Counted from the first letter of the stretch, positions 28,374-37,706 are shown. The stretch is DNA of 64,000 bases from an uncultured Clostridia bacterium (GCA_949482135.1 CASYFC010000001.1:124001-188000); one strand, 5' to 3'. A program made the numbers and translations. The notes: generated by a model not told the origin, from the letters alone.

Positions 28374-29759
28374 CTAGAATCTAAAATATAAAAAAGGATT
28401 AAAGGAACCATCTATAATATAACTTGTACATAATAGTAATATTAAAAATAAAAATATTGGTTCTAATATATTATTGATTTTATTAAATTTAGTAGTATTT
28501 GTAATATTTTTTAAAAGTGGTGTTGATCCAATTATTCCAACTAATATAACTATAAAGTAACTTTTAAAGTAGTATATACTCTCTTTTGATATGATTGGAA
28601 TATTTCCTATTCCAATTAATCCTTCAATATTTTTTATAATCTGATTAAAATTTTCTCCATTAAATATAATAAAACTAATCATTACAATAAATAAAACATA
28701 AATTCTTGCTAAAAATTTAGGTATTATTTTTAAAAAATTATTTAAAAATAATTTTTCTATAATTAGTAATATTCCAAAAAACAACCCCCAAATTATAAAA
28801 TTCCATGCAGCTCCATGCCAAAGTCCTGTTAATAACCATACAATAAGAATATTTCTTAACCACTTTATTTTACTTACTCTATTTCCCCCAAGAAAAATAT
28901 ATACATAATCTCTAAACCAAGAGCTAAGAGATATATGCCATCTTCTCCAGAAATCTGTTATGCTTGTTGCTATATATGGATAATTGAAATTTTCTAAAAA
29001 GTCAAACCCAAACATTTTTCCAAGACCTATTGCCATATCTGAGTAGCCAGAAAAATCAAAATAAATTTGAAGCATTACTGCTATTCCATATATCCAATAA
29101 TATAAAATACTTAAGTTGTTACTTTGTAAAAATATTTCTGTTAATTCTCCCAATACATTTGCTATTAGTACTTTTTTGCCAAGTCCAATTATAAATCTTC
29201 TAACACCTATAGCAAACTTTTCAAATGAATGAGTTCTATTTTCAATTTGTTCTTCTATTGTCGAATATCTTAAAATTGGTCCTGCTATTAGTTGTGGAAA
29301 TAGTGAAATGTACATTGCAAGTTTAACAAAGTTTTTTTGTACTTTAGCTTGTCCTCTATACACATCAACAAGATAACTAATCATTTGAAAGGTATAAAAA
29401 GATATACCTATTGGTAATGCAACATAAAAAAAGTCTATTTTATTTGTAATCCATAAATTAATATTTTCTATTATGAAATTAAAATATTTAAAATAGATTA
29501 ATATTCCAACACTTACTACAATTGAAAATTCTAAAAATAATTTAGAATTTTTTTTATATTTATTAATTAAAATACCAAATATATATGTTGAAACAATTGA
29601 AAATATCATCAATAAAGTATATTTGGGTTCTCCATAGAAATAAAATATTAATGATGATATTAATAATACAATATTTTTATATTTTTTTGGTGATAGATAA
29701 TATATTAATAATACAATTGGTAAAAAGTAAAATAAAAAAGTTATACTTGAAAATATCAT
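28374..29759 (-). CDS. MBOAT-family O-acyltransferase (AlgI/PatA-like)
   Basis: A 461-residue membrane protein with about ten hydrophobic segments. Conserved features are FSGYSDMAIGLGKMFGF, FWRRWHISLSSWFRDY and the catalytic histidine in LWHGAAWNF. It transfers acyl groups, usually acetyl, across the membrane to a polysaccharide acceptor via its DHHW partner. It heads the two-gene unit. The DUF4358 gene lies upstream beyond a hairpin. Confidence 0.93.
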   Translation of the reverse strand: MIFSSITFLFYFLPIVLLIYYLSPKKYKNIVLLISSLIFYFYGEPKYTLLMIFSIVSTYIFGILINKYKKNSKLFLEFSIVVSVGILIYFKYFNFIIENINLWITNKIDFFYVALPIGISFYTFQMISYLVDVYRGQAKVQKNFVKLAMYISLFPQLIAGPILRYSTIEEQIENRTHSFEKFAIGVRRFIIGLGKKVLIANVLGELTEIFLQSNNLSILYYWIYGIAVMLQIYFDFSGYSDMAIGLGKMFGFDFLENFNYPYIATSITDFWRRWHISLSSWFRDYVYIFLGGNRVSKIKWLRNILIVWLLTGLWHGAAWNFIIWGLFFGILLIIEKLFLNNFLKIIPKFLARIYVLFIVMISFIIFNGENFNQIIKNIEGLIGIGNIPIISKESIYYFKSYFIVILVGIIGSTPLLKNITNTTKFNKINNILEPIFLFLILLLCTSYIIDGSFNPFLYFRF

Positions 29760-29778
29760 ATTTTCTCCTTATATATAA

Positions 29779-29817
29779 AAATATCGCCTAAACATCTTTG
29801 GTGTTTCGGCAATATTT
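29779..29817 (-). terminator. Hairpin terminator after the DUF4358 gene
   Basis: Arms 29779-29794 and 29802-29817 pair at 14 of 16 positions. On the minus strand the stem runs into an AT-rich tract with five Ts, just downstream of the 29830-30408 gene. Confidence 0.65.
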
Positions 29818-29829
29818 CCATTGTTTTTA

Positions 29830-30408
29830 TTAATACATTTCTGGAGGTAAATCAATTTCTGCAGCAGTTTTTTCATATACTTGATTTATATTTCCAGCTA
29901 ATGTTTTAAATCTTTCATAAATAGGTTTTGCAGTATCTTCATTAGACATCACAAGAAATACTATATCTCCACTACTTGTTGCATACAATTTTTCTGCTTC
30001 AACACAAATCCATTTTCTTGTATCTATATTTTCAGACATTTCTTTTGCAATTTCATCTGCATTTATTCCAGATTTTACTTTCGCAAGAACTAATGAATAT
30101 GCTTGTGAAGACATAAGTGGTTCAGATACCACTACATATTCAAAGTTAGTTCCATTTTCAAGACCTGTTATATATTTTACAGAATCATTATTTGTAACAT
30201 CCAAGATTTGACTTTGTAACATGGGTAACTGATCCTCTGGTATCTCTTCATAAATTTTATCAACTAATCCAACTAAATCTTCAGCATTTTCTATTGGATC
30301 TAGATTGGTTTTTGGTTTTTTATTAGTTAAAGAATTTACTACATAAATTCCTAAAATAATAGCAATAGCTATAACGATTATAATCGCTATTTTTACTGTT
30401 TTATTCAT
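29830..30408 (-). CDS. DUF4358 domain-containing lipid-anchored or membrane-anchored protein
   Basis: A 192-residue protein with an N-terminal membrane segment (about 6-25) and an outer domain of the DUF4358 type (MLQSQILDVTNNDSVKYITGL, LMSSQAYSLVLAKV). In many Clostridia these proteins lie next to MBOAT/DHHW acetylation genes, as here, which suggests an accessory role in envelope modification. The biochemical function is not known. Confidence 0.8.
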   Translation of the reverse strand: MNKTVKIAIIIVIAIAIILGIYVVNSLTNKKPKTNLDPIENAEDLVGLVDKIYEEIPEDQLPMLQSQILDVTNNDSVKYITGLENGTNFEYVVVSEPLMSSQAYSLVLAKVKSGINADEIAKEMSENIDTRKWICVEAEKLYATSSGDIVFLVMSNEDTAKPIYERFKTLAGNINQVYEKTAAEIDLPPEMY

Positions 30409-30440
30409 ATTTTTCTCCTTTCTTATTTTTACTTATATGC

Positions 30441-30469
30441 ATTATATAATATAGTATAAAAATATTCAA
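30441..30469 (-). promoter_or_regulatory. Promoter of the DUF4358 gene
   Basis: On the minus strand TTGAAT (30464-30469) and TATAAT (30441-30446) are 17 bp apart, about 33 bases before the start codon. Confidence 0.72.
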
Positions 30470-30493
30470 TATTTGAATTATTTATATTTTATA

Positions 30494-31495
30494 TTACAGA
30501 TTTGCTAGTGGATTTCGTTCTACAGCATTTCTAACTTGATCATTATCTACATGAGTATATATTTGTGTAGTTGATATACTTTCATGTCCTAAAAGTTCTT
30601 GAAGTGCTCTAATATCAACATCTCCGTATTTATACATAAGTGTTGCTGCAGTATGTCTTAATTTATGCACAGAATAAATATCAGCTTTTTCTATCCCAGC
30701 ATTCTTTAATTCATTTTTTACTATATATTGAACAGTTCGTCTGCTGATTCTTTGCTTTTGTTCGCTCAAAAAAAGTGCATCACGAGAATTAAATTTAACA
30801 CCATCCCTTGGACGAGCTTCTAAATATTTATTTATTGCATTTATACAAGCTTTATTTAAATATATTGTTCTTTCTTTATTTCCTTTACCAATAACATTTA
30901 ATTTATTATTTTCAAAATCTATATCACTAATATTTATATTAATTAATTCTTGAAGACGTAAACCACAATTTAAAAGAATAGTTATTATTGCGAAGTTTCT
31001 TTCCGAATTATCATGATTTCCATGATTAACACCAACTGTAGCTGCAGCATCTAGTAATTCTTTACTTTGTTCTAAAGTCAAATATTTAGGTAATCTTTTT
31101 CCAAGCTTTGGTGTTTCTAAATCTTGTGCTGGATTATGTGATAACTTTTTAGTTTTATTACACATATATCTAAAGAAAACTTTTATACTTGCTGTTTTTC
31201 TTGCAAGAGTTGCTGGTTTGCTACTATAACATGTTCTTAAATATGCTAAAAATGAATGAATATCAGGTAATGATATTCTTTCTAAAACATCTATATCCAA
31301 ATCATTTATTTTTATGTTTTTTATAAGTTCTTCATCTTTAATATCAGTTAATTTATATTTAAATACAATATACTTTAGAAAATGAGCTAAATCATAATTA
31401 TATTCTTTTATTGTATTTTCTGATTTGTTAAGTATTGTTGAACTATATGCTAAAAAATCATTTAAAAAATCTGGGTTATTTTCAGGATTAATCAT
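30494..31495 (-). CDS. Tyrosine recombinase of the XerC/XerD type
   Basis: A 333-residue site-specific recombinase. The N-terminal SAM-like DNA-binding domain covers about residues 5-115. The catalytic domain holds the first Arg in NCGLRLQELINI, the Lys in VIGKGNKERTIYL, HKLRHTAATLMY, the LGHESISTTQIYTHV block and the nucleophilic Tyr in YTHV. Length is near that of XerD. No phage or transposon genes accompany it, so a chromosomal role such as dimer resolution is likely. It lies alone between an acetylation group and dinB. Confidence 0.9.
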   Translation of the reverse strand: MINPENNPDFLNDFLAYSSTILNKSENTIKEYNYDLAHFLKYIVFKYKLTDIKDEELIKNIKINDLDIDVLERISLPDIHSFLAYLRTCYSSKPATLARKTASIKVFFRYMCNKTKKLSHNPAQDLETPKLGKRLPKYLTLEQSKELLDAAATVGVNHGNHDNSERNFAIITILLNCGLRLQELININISDIDFENNKLNVIGKGNKERTIYLNKACINAINKYLEARPRDGVKFNSRDALFLSEQKQRISRRTVQYIVKNELKNAGIEKADIYSVHKLRHTAATLMYKYGDVDIRALQELLGHESISTTQIYTHVDNDQVRNAVERNPLANL

Positions 31496-31637
31496 ATTAT
31501 TTCTCCTTACAATTTATAATAATATTTAAAGTGAGTTTATAATTAATATTTTTTATTATATAAATAAAAATATTAATTTACAATAACATTGCACAAAAAT
31601 GTTTTTAAAATTCATTTTATATTAATAATTGTAAATT

Positions 31638-32855
31638 TTATTTCATTTTCTTTTCTTTACCTTTTACAAGATTTTCTACTTCTAATTTTCCTGCTCTTGT
31701 AATCATGTTATATCCATATTTATTCTTTAAATTATCTAATACATTATCAAGTTTTTCTTGTTTTATATCACTTTCTTGTGTAAAAAATGACATTTGAATT
31801 TCTTCTTTATTTTCTAAATTATCTACCCTAACGCCAACAAGTCTTATTGGTTCATTTTTATACATTTCGTTAAATATTTCTTTAGCAGTTTCCAATATTT
31901 CTTTTGTAGAAGATGTTTCATATTTCAATTGTTTTTGATGTGAATAATCTACAAAGTCTTTTGTTCTTAGTTGAATATTTACTGTATTAGCAATTAAATT
32001 ATGTTTTCGTAATCTAAATGAAACTTGTTCACATAGAGCAAGAATTATTTTATTAATTTCTTCAGGATTTGTAATATCATTAGGTAGTGTTATGGAATTT
32101 CCAATACTTTTTGGCTCTTCTGGCGTACTTATTACTTCTTGTTCATCTATCCCATTTGCATAGTTCCACATTATAAGTCCAAATTTCCCAAAACGTTTTA
32201 CTATAAATTCTTTATCTGCTTTTGCTAGGTCTCCAATTGTTTTTATGCCTAAATTAAATAATTTAGGCACAGTTTTCTTTCCTATCATAAATAATTCTGA
32301 AACAGGTAAAGTCCACATTTTATCTTCTATTTCATATTCATATAAAGTATGAACCTTATTTGGTTTTTCAAAATCTGATGCCATTTTTGCTAGTAATTTA
32401 TTAGAAGATACTCCTACATTTACTGTGAAGCCAAGTTCTTTCTCTATTCTATTATTAATTTCATAAGCAATATCTATAAGCTTTCTATTTCTTAAATATT
32501 CTGTCAAATCTAAAAAACACTCATCTATGCTAAATCTTTCTATCTTATCTGTGTATTCTAATAGAATTTTATATAAATTGTTTGATGCTTTATTAAATAT
32601 TTCAAAATTACCTGGAAAGACCTCTAATTTATTACATTTTTTTCTAGCAAAATAAATTGGTTCTCCTGTTACAATTCCAAATTTTTTTGCAATAGGACTT
32701 TTGGCTAAAACTATTCCTGAGCGACGTTCTTCATCTCCTCCAATAATTGCAGGAATAGTTCTTATATCTACTGGATATCCATTTTTTAACATATCTACAG
32801 CAGTCCAAGATAAAAAAGCATTATTAACATCAACATGTAAAATTTGTCTTTCCAC
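31638..32855 (-). CDS. dinB: Y-family DNA polymerase (DinB/Pol IV)
   Basis: A 405-residue translesion polymerase. The catalytic motifs are HVDVNNAFLSW (first acidic cluster, a variant of HVDMDAFF) and RFSIDECFLDLT. The thumb and little-finger domains follow. The C-terminus contains QMSFF, a likely clamp-binding motif. The frame is open upstream to 32927, but an AAGGAG site sits just before the GTG at 32855, which is therefore taken as the start. It is monocistronic. Confidence 0.92.
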   Translation of the reverse strand: MERQILHVDVNNAFLSWTAVDMLKNGYPVDIRTIPAIIGGDEERRSGIVLAKSPIAKKFGIVTGEPIYFARKKCNKLEVFPGNFEIFNKASNNLYKILLEYTDKIERFSIDECFLDLTEYLRNRKLIDIAYEINNRIEKELGFTVNVGVSSNKLLAKMASDFEKPNKVHTLYEYEIEDKMWTLPVSELFMIGKKTVPKLFNLGIKTIGDLAKADKEFIVKRFGKFGLIMWNYANGIDEQEVISTPEEPKSIGNSITLPNDITNPEEINKIILALCEQVSFRLRKHNLIANTVNIQLRTKDFVDYSHQKQLKYETSSTKEILETAKEIFNEMYKNEPIRLVGVRVDNLENKEEIQMSFFTQESDIKQEKLDNVLDNLKNKYGYNMITRAGKLEVENLVKGKEKKMK

Positions 32856-32888
32856 TTTTGCTCCTTGATTTAAATTTTGTTTAATAAA

Positions 32889-32922
32889 AAAATACCAAAC
32901 ACTAGTTTTGTGATGGTATTTT
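32889..32922 (-). terminator. Terminator between the kinase gene and dinB
   Basis: AAAATACCA (32889-32897) and TGGTATTTT (32914-32922) pair, with an inner CAC/GTG extension. On the minus strand a T-run follows, so it ends the kinase gene transcript. Confidence 0.75.
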
Positions 32923-32973
32923 ATCATTATATATTAATTGTGTCAATGCAAACACGAAAAAATGTTTGTTGTA

Positions 32974-33684
32974 TTATTTTGTTTGTTCAGAAAATTCTCT
33001 TCTTGATGTATTTTTTTCTAAAGCTTGAACTGCTGATTTTACATCTACTTTATCTTTGCAAGAATACTTTTCATCAAAAGAAAGTCCAATTAATTTTTCA
33101 TATTCTAAATCTGCCTTATCCTGTAATTCTTTAAGTGTGCCATTATTGGTTATAACTTCTGTATTTTCTCCTTCTGCTCGTTTCAAAAATCCAAGTGCGT
33201 ATGGAAGATCGCATACTTTTAATTCATCTGTTGTTAATGCATCTCTTTCTTGAATTCCTTTTCTCCTACTTAAATAAGGTCTTTCTACAGTATATATACA
33301 ATTTAATTTTTTATATAATTTTTTGTGGGTGGATAATGCCCAATCATCAATAACAATTAAGTCTTTACCACTTTTTTCAAAATCTTCTATTTTTCTATTC
33401 AAACCTTTTTCTATTAATTTACTTCTTACTTTCATAAGAAAGTTAAAAGCAATTTTATTTCTATAAAAAAATTTTTTGGCTCCAGATTTTAATTTTGGAT
33501 TTGCTTGTGTATTTTCTGTAGTGTTATTTTCTTTTGATTGTAAAAACATTCTAAAATATTTCTTTTTTACTTCGCTAACTAAATCATCAATATGTATAAC
33601 TCCTACATTCTCTCTTTTTTCTAAATGGTTTGTAAATGTTGTTTTTCCTGATCCACCATTTCCCATAATACCAATTAATTTCAT
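32974..33684 (-). CDS. P-loop kinase related to dephospho-CoA kinase
   Basis: A 236-residue protein with Walker A GNGGSGKTT at residues 8-16 and the IHIDDLVSEV segment typical of small-molecule kinases. The middle region (KDLIVIDDWAL, TVERPYLSRRKGIQER) resembles CoaE-like enzymes, but an Asn/Lys-rich insertion and the altered lid make the substrate uncertain. It is not clear that this is the genome's CoaE. It is monocistronic, following its own AAGGAGA site. Confidence 0.7.
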   Translation of the reverse strand: MKLIGIMGNGGSGKTTFTNHLEKRENVGVIHIDDLVSEVKKKYFRMFLQSKENNTTENTQANPKLKSGAKKFFYRNKIAFNFLMKVRSKLIEKGLNRKIEDFEKSGKDLIVIDDWALSTHKKLYKKLNCIYTVERPYLSRRKGIQERDALTTDELKVCDLPYALGFLKRAEGENTEVITNNGTLKELQDKADLEYEKLIGLSFDEKYSCKDKVDVKSAVQALEKNTSRREFSEQTK

Positions 33685-33702
33685 ATATATTCTCCTTAAA
33701 AT

Positions 33703-33730
33703 AAAAGAAGAGTGCTTAGACTCTTCTTTA
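33703..33730 (-). terminator. Intrinsic terminator of the thioesterase gene
   Basis: AAAGAAGAGT (33704-33713) and ACTCTTCTTT (33720-33729) pair around a 6-base loop. On the minus strand a T-rich tract follows. Confidence 0.75.
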
Positions 33731-33831
33731 GTAAAATATCATTGATATTTCAATCAACTTATACTATTATATCACATAAAGCCTAAAAAGTCCACCAAAT
33801 GGGCAAAACTTTCTAATTGGCTTGTTGTTTG

Positions 33832-34554
33832 TTATTTCAATCTTATAATAGAATGTACTATATTTTCATCTTCACTTTTTATTGTTACATAATGACAATC
33901 ATTTTCTATTGAATATATTGCTTTTATAGTTTCTCCTAACTTTATTTCTTTTTTATACATAATTTCAAAATAATTTAATTCACTTGATAGTCCAATATTT
34001 TCTGGTAGAGCTTCTTTTGCAATATCTAAATAATATATATTATGCAAATGTCTATTAATATCAATTAAATTTCTTGTAATTTTGAATGAAATCTTACTTA
34101 TACAATCACTTGGTTCTTTTAATTTCTCTAAATCATGTTCTTCAAAAACATTTTTATTTTCAGGTTTGTATTTTTGTGCAATATCATTAGAAATTTTGAC
34201 TAGTTTTCCTTTATCTATATCAATTAATACCCATTTAGATGTTGCTATACAAACAATTTCATCATATTGATTTCTAACTTCAAAATCACGAAATGCATAA
34301 AATTTATCTATACATCTAGACCAAGTTCTAATACTTAAAGAATCGTTTATTAAAGGTCTACTTATTACTTTTACTTTCCATGATAGTAATATCCAAGACT
34401 TTCTTGTAGTATTCATATCAGTAACTCCATATCCTGCAATCTCAGAATGAAGACCTGCAACATCTTCTAAATATCTTAATAAACAAGTATTTGTTAATTC
34501 TTTTTCTGTATTTATATCACTTAATCCAATATAAAATTTATGTTCTACAAACAT
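33832..34554 (-). CDS. Acyl-ACP thioesterase (FatA/FatB-like)
   Basis: A 240-residue double hot-dog thioesterase that releases fatty acids from acyl carrier protein. The N-terminal hot-dog has the helix YLEDVAGLHSEIAGYG. The C-terminal hot-dog carries DINRHLHNIYYLDIAKEAL, in which Asn and His belong to the active site of this family. The bacterial length of about 240 is normal. It is monocistronic. Confidence 0.88.
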   Translation of the reverse strand: MFVEHKFYIGLSDINTEKELTNTCLLRYLEDVAGLHSEIAGYGVTDMNTTRKSWILLSWKVKVISRPLINDSLSIRTWSRCIDKFYAFRDFEVRNQYDEIVCIATSKWVLIDIDKGKLVKISNDIAQKYKPENKNVFEEHDLEKLKEPSDCISKISFKITRNLIDINRHLHNIYYLDIAKEALPENIGLSSELNYFEIMYKKEIKLGETIKAIYSIENDCHYVTIKSEDENIVHSIIRLK

Positions 34555-34620
34555 TTTATTCTCCTATTCTTTTTATTTATCTATAAAATTATATCAAATA
34601 TATATTTAAATTTCAAATGG

Positions 34621-34651
34621 AAAAGTGGGACGCATTGCGCATCCCACTTTT
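34621..34651. terminator. Bidirectional terminator
   Basis: AAAAGTGGGA (34621-34630) and TCCCACTTTT (34642-34651) are perfect inverted repeats. On the minus strand it ends the 34676-35323 cassette. Confidence 0.8.
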
Positions 34652-34675
34652 AAAGTATTGCTGTTAAATTAAATT

Positions 34676-35323
34676 TTAATCACTGAGTAGACACCAAAGA
34701 TCACAAGGATGAAATGAGGTCTTTATCGTTACTCCAGACCTGCCCTTATATTCATATGTGAGATATATAAGAGCATTGTACTCCCAGATTTCTGATGGAT
34801 GTTCGTAATTCCTACGGTCAGCCCTCTTTTCCCAAACTTTCCGGAAGGTTTTGTGTACATTCTCAATCTTATCAACATTTACAATCCTGTCAATAAGACC
34901 CTTTTTAGCAAAAACTCCAAAGGTTTCTTTTGCATAGACAAAAATGTCATGATTTCGATAGACACGTCCCTTCTGGAATGCTTCTTGCAGAATAGAATTT
35001 TGTACATCACATGAGCATTCTTTGAATTGCGGATAGTAGTACAAAGCATTTTTATAAATTCTGTACATAAATACCGCATCATCTCCAGTTGCCTGTGATA
35101 GCCCCTTTGCATGAAGAGTGGAAAAGAGTACTCTGAGAAAGTTCTCTTGGACAGTATTTTCGCTGTTGCATGAAGCCATGGCTTCCAGATGAACCTTGTT
35201 GAATATATCATCTTTGGTTTGATGGCTTAATGATGCGAAATTTTGTAGTCCCAGTGTTATATTGAATTTTTCCACATAGTTATACATGTTCCGAAGGGTT
35301 CTATAGTAATTGTTGTTCTTCAT
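34676..35323 (-). CDS. Unidentified cytoplasmic protein in a stand-alone cassette
   Basis: A 215-residue protein that I do not recognise. It has no signal or membrane segment and appears mostly helical, with many aromatic residues and scattered cysteines (CSCDVQ, HPCDLWCLL at the end). Codon use is richer in G/C than in the flanking genes. It has its own strong promoter (35397-35425), AAGGAGG site and terminator. The promoter matches that of the small gene at 60691 at 26 of 29 positions. Acquisition by transfer is likely; the function is unknown. Confidence 0.75.
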   Translation of the reverse strand: MKNNNYYRTLRNMYNYVEKFNITLGLQNFASLSHQTKDDIFNKVHLEAMASCNSENTVQENFLRVLFSTLHAKGLSQATGDDAVFMYRIYKNALYYYPQFKECSCDVQNSILQEAFQKGRVYRNHDIFVYAKETFGVFAKKGLIDRIVNVDKIENVHKTFRKVWEKRADRRNYEHPSEIWEYNALIYLTYEYKGRSGVTIKTSFHPCDLWCLLSD

Positions 35324-35396
35324 CGTGCTTTCCTCCTTCTTATATGATGTTACAACAGCTAAACTTTATACTATTCTAGTTAGGCACTACGATTTC

Positions 35397-35425
35397 ATTA
35401 TAACACAATTTACATAATATTTCAA
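35397..35425 (-). promoter_or_regulatory. Strong promoter of the 34676-35323 cassette
   Basis: On the minus strand TTGAAA (35420-35425), a 17-bp spacer containing TATTATGTAAATT, and TATAAT (35397-35402). Only three positions differ from the promoter at 61099-61127. Confidence 0.8.
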
Positions 35426-35522
35426 CCATAATTTAACATTTTTATAACTTTAGTATACATAATTTCATAAAATATATTGATATGAATGTTATATTTATAT
35501 AAATTATTGAAAGGAGATTAAC

Positions 35523-36104
35523 ATGAATTTAGAAGAAAAAAAGATTGGGTTTGCTTTTACTGGATCTTTTTGTACATTCAAAAGAACAATTGAAGAAATA
35601 AAAAAATTAAAAAAAATAAATAATATAGATATTTTCCCTATCATGAGTTTTAACAGTTATAATTTAGATACAAAGTTTGGAAATGCTAAAGATTTTATAA
35701 ATCAATTAGAAGAATTAACTAATAATAAAGTAATTCATACAATACAAGACGCTGAACCAATTGGTCCAAAAAAGATGTTTGATATACTTATTATTGCTCC
35801 ATGTTCTGGAAATACTATTGCAAAGCTTGCAAATGATATTATTAATACACCTGTTACAATGGCTGTAAAATCTCATTTAAGAAATAACAGACCAGTGGTA
35901 ATAGCAATTTCAACTAATAATGGTTTATCAGGTGCTGCTGAAAATATTGGAAAATTACTTAATAGAAAAAATTATTATTTTGTTCCATTTAGACAAGATA
36001 ATCCAATTACTAAACCTCATTCAATAGTATTTGACCCAACATATATACAAAAAACTTTGGAATTTGCTTTAGATAATGAACAAATTCAACCAATACTTTT
36101 ATGA
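35523..36104 (+). CDS. dpaB: Dipicolinate synthase subunit B
   Basis: A 193-residue flavoprotein-fold protein that, with subunit A, makes dipicolinic acid for the spore core. Features are GFAFTGSFCTF at the start, the Cys-containing IIAPCSGNTIAKLANDI and PVVIAISTNNGLSG. Normally spoVFA (dpaA) lies immediately upstream; here the upstream neighbour is an unrelated divergent cassette. The start follows AAAGGAG. A terminator lies directly behind the stop. Confidence 0.9.
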   Translation: MNLEEKKIGFAFTGSFCTFKRTIEEIKKLKKINNIDIFPIMSFNSYNLDTKFGNAKDFINQLEELTNNKVIHTIQDAEPIGPKKMFDILIIAPCSGNTIAKLANDIINTPVTMAVKSHLRNNRPVVIAISTNNGLSGAAENIGKLLNRKNYYFVPFRQDNPITKPHSIVFDPTYIQKTLEFALDNEQIQPILL

Positions 36105-36108
36105 ATAT

Positions 36109-36153
36109 AAAAAATACGAGGACGTGCGAATTTGCACATCCCCGTATTTTTTT
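36109..36153. terminator. Bidirectional terminator between dpaB and the TelA gene
   Basis: A stem starting AAAATACG and ending CGTATTTTTTT, with a GTGC/GCAC core and two mismatched pairs, flanked by A- and T-runs on both sides. It serves the converging genes on either side. Confidence 0.8.
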
Positions 36154-36188
36154 GAATTACTTAAATAGCTTAAGTTCGGAATTGGTTT

Positions 36189-37544
36189 TTAGTTGCCAGC
36201 AGGAGCCGGATTTACGATACTCTGAGACATCAGATCATAGTTCTTTTGCTCAATGGCCTGCATGGTCTTCATGCCCTCAACACACTTCTGGGAAGCCTCT
36301 CGGCGACTCTCGTTCACCTTGGTAACCATGTCATCAATATATTCCTGAACGACAACCAGGTCCTCAATGGCAACGGCAGCAGCATACAGTTCTTCCTGAG
36401 CTGCAATCATGTTGTCATGAAGCATTTTGGCGTTACCAGTAAGAAGTTTCGAAGTGATACCACGAATTGTTTTCTGAATACTCAGAGCCTCCTTCTGCTT
36501 AAGAGCACCAATGGCAATAGCATACTGCCAGGTCCACAGAGGAATAACCAGACTGCTCACCTCGTCAATCTTCTCGCAGATGATTTCATCCCCATAAACC
36601 AAAACTCCGATTTGAGGAATGGATTGAACAGTGGAAACACGAACGGTCTGAAGGGTATACATTCTCCTGGAAATCCGATCGATTGCCGACTGCAGATCAT
36701 TTGCTTCGCTCATTTCCATAAGATCCAGTTCACCTTTACTGGTAAGCGCATTCAGGCGGGATTCGGCATCCTCTTTCATGAGCTGGAGTGCGATGCAGTC
36801 GAGCTCGAAATCGTTTACCTGATCGATTGTCGCCTTGCCCATTTCTTGGTATACAGCAACATCCTTACGCAGACTCAGTTGCTGCTTCTGAAGCTCGACC
36901 TCGATGGCTTTGATGTTCTTCATGATTGTATCATGTTCGGCCAAAGCCTTGAACATCCTTTTCTTTGCATTTTTCATAGAAATCATCTCTCTGAAGCTAG
37001 AAAAGAATCCCCATTCTTTATCGGGGTCCACACTCACACGCTTAACAATCTCCTTGGGATTGTTACTCTTGAGTGTTGCTACCAGGTCAGTGATGGGATC
37101 CGCAAGTTCGCCGGCATCACTGGCTGAGTATTTGCCAATAATCACTTCGGCGTGCTTGGTCATAGGACTCTGTTTGGATGAACCAAAGGTCTGAATATCG
37201 CCAGACTTCATATAGTCGATACCGTCAATTCGTGCCAGCACCTTCTGCTGATTCTCCGGACTGAGGTCTGTAAACTTCTTGGTACGAACCTCATTAAGAA
37301 CTTTTACATTTGCCAAAGGGTTGGGCCGTGCAGTCTGCACCTGAGCAGGGGTAGCAGGCAGATGATTCTGTGCCCTGAATCTGCTCATGAGTTCCTGAAG
37401 CTGACTGGTCTGTTGCGGAAAATCAGATTCTTTTACGATGGGAGCCGGCTGCTGAACGGTAGCGGTAGTAGTTTCCTGCATAATCATATCCTCCTTATTG
37501 ATGTTGTTTACAGTTGCAGTGTTGTTCATGATCTCAGTAGACAT
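36189..37544 (-). CDS. telA: TelA-family protein (toxic anion resistance)
   Basis: A 451-residue cytoplasmic protein of the TelA/KlaA/YaaN family, associated with tellurite and other stress resistance but of unknown mechanism. A flexible N-terminus rich in Thr, Gln and Pro (to about residue 75) precedes a long helical body. Typical segments are LAEHDTIMKNIKAIEVELQKQQ and IPLWTWQYAIAIGALKQKEALS. It ends NPAPAGN. Base composition is strikingly G/C-rich for this chromosome (30 of 60 bases at 36241-36300), indicating transfer. It has its own promoter and lies at the outer end of a divergent island. Start behind AAGGAGG. Confidence 0.92.
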   Translation of the reverse strand: MSTEIMNNTATVNNINKEDMIMQETTTATVQQPAPIVKESDFPQQTSQLQELMSRFRAQNHLPATPAQVQTARPNPLANVKVLNEVRTKKFTDLSPENQQKVLARIDGIDYMKSGDIQTFGSSKQSPMTKHAEVIIGKYSASDAGELADPITDLVATLKSNNPKEIVKRVSVDPDKEWGFFSSFREMISMKNAKKRMFKALAEHDTIMKNIKAIEVELQKQQLSLRKDVAVYQEMGKATIDQVNDFELDCIALQLMKEDAESRLNALTSKGELDLMEMSEANDLQSAIDRISRRMYTLQTVRVSTVQSIPQIGVLVYGDEIICEKIDEVSSLVIPLWTWQYAIAIGALKQKEALSIQKTIRGITSKLLTGNAKMLHDNMIAAQEELYAAAVAIEDLVVVQEYIDDMVTKVNESRREASQKCVEGMKTMQAIEQKNYDLMSQSIVNPAPAGN

Positions 37545-37602
37545 AGATTAATCCTCCTTGCAATAATTGCCAATTCTATTAAAATATCAATGTACGCTTT
37601 AT

Positions 37603-37631
37603 ATTATACCACAATTTTTAAGATTTTGCAA
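37603..37631 (-). promoter_or_regulatory. Promoter of the telA gene
   Basis: On the minus strand TTGCAA (37626-37631) and TATAAT (37603-37608) with a 17-bp spacer. Confidence 0.78.
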
Positions 37632-37674
37632 TATTTTATGTAAATCACGTATTTACTTTTGTTTTATTAAATTG

Positions 37675-37706
37675 AGAAAACCCGCAGTCACATTTGTGAC
37701 TGCGGG
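37675..37706 (-). terminator. Terminator of the minus-strand arm of the island
   Basis: CCCGCAGTCAC (37681-37691) and GTGACTGCGGG (37696-37706) pair perfectly. On the minus strand the stem is followed by TTTTC. It separates the three-gene operon from telA. Confidence 0.85.

Noticed and set aside
30494..31495. Tyrosine recombinase as the integrase of the TelA island
   Set aside because: It lies 5.7 kb away with native-looking composition, separated by several ordinary genes, and no direct repeats flank the island. A chromosomal Xer role is more likely.
31586..31600. Repeat of AACATTGCACAAAA shared with 26401-26414
   Set aside because: Only 14 bases agree, the second copy lacks the hairpin partner, and in AT-rich DNA such a match can be chance.
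36246..37127. Long open frame on the plus strand across telA
   Set aside because: It is a shadow of the telA codons; telA matches its family along the whole length and has matching signals.
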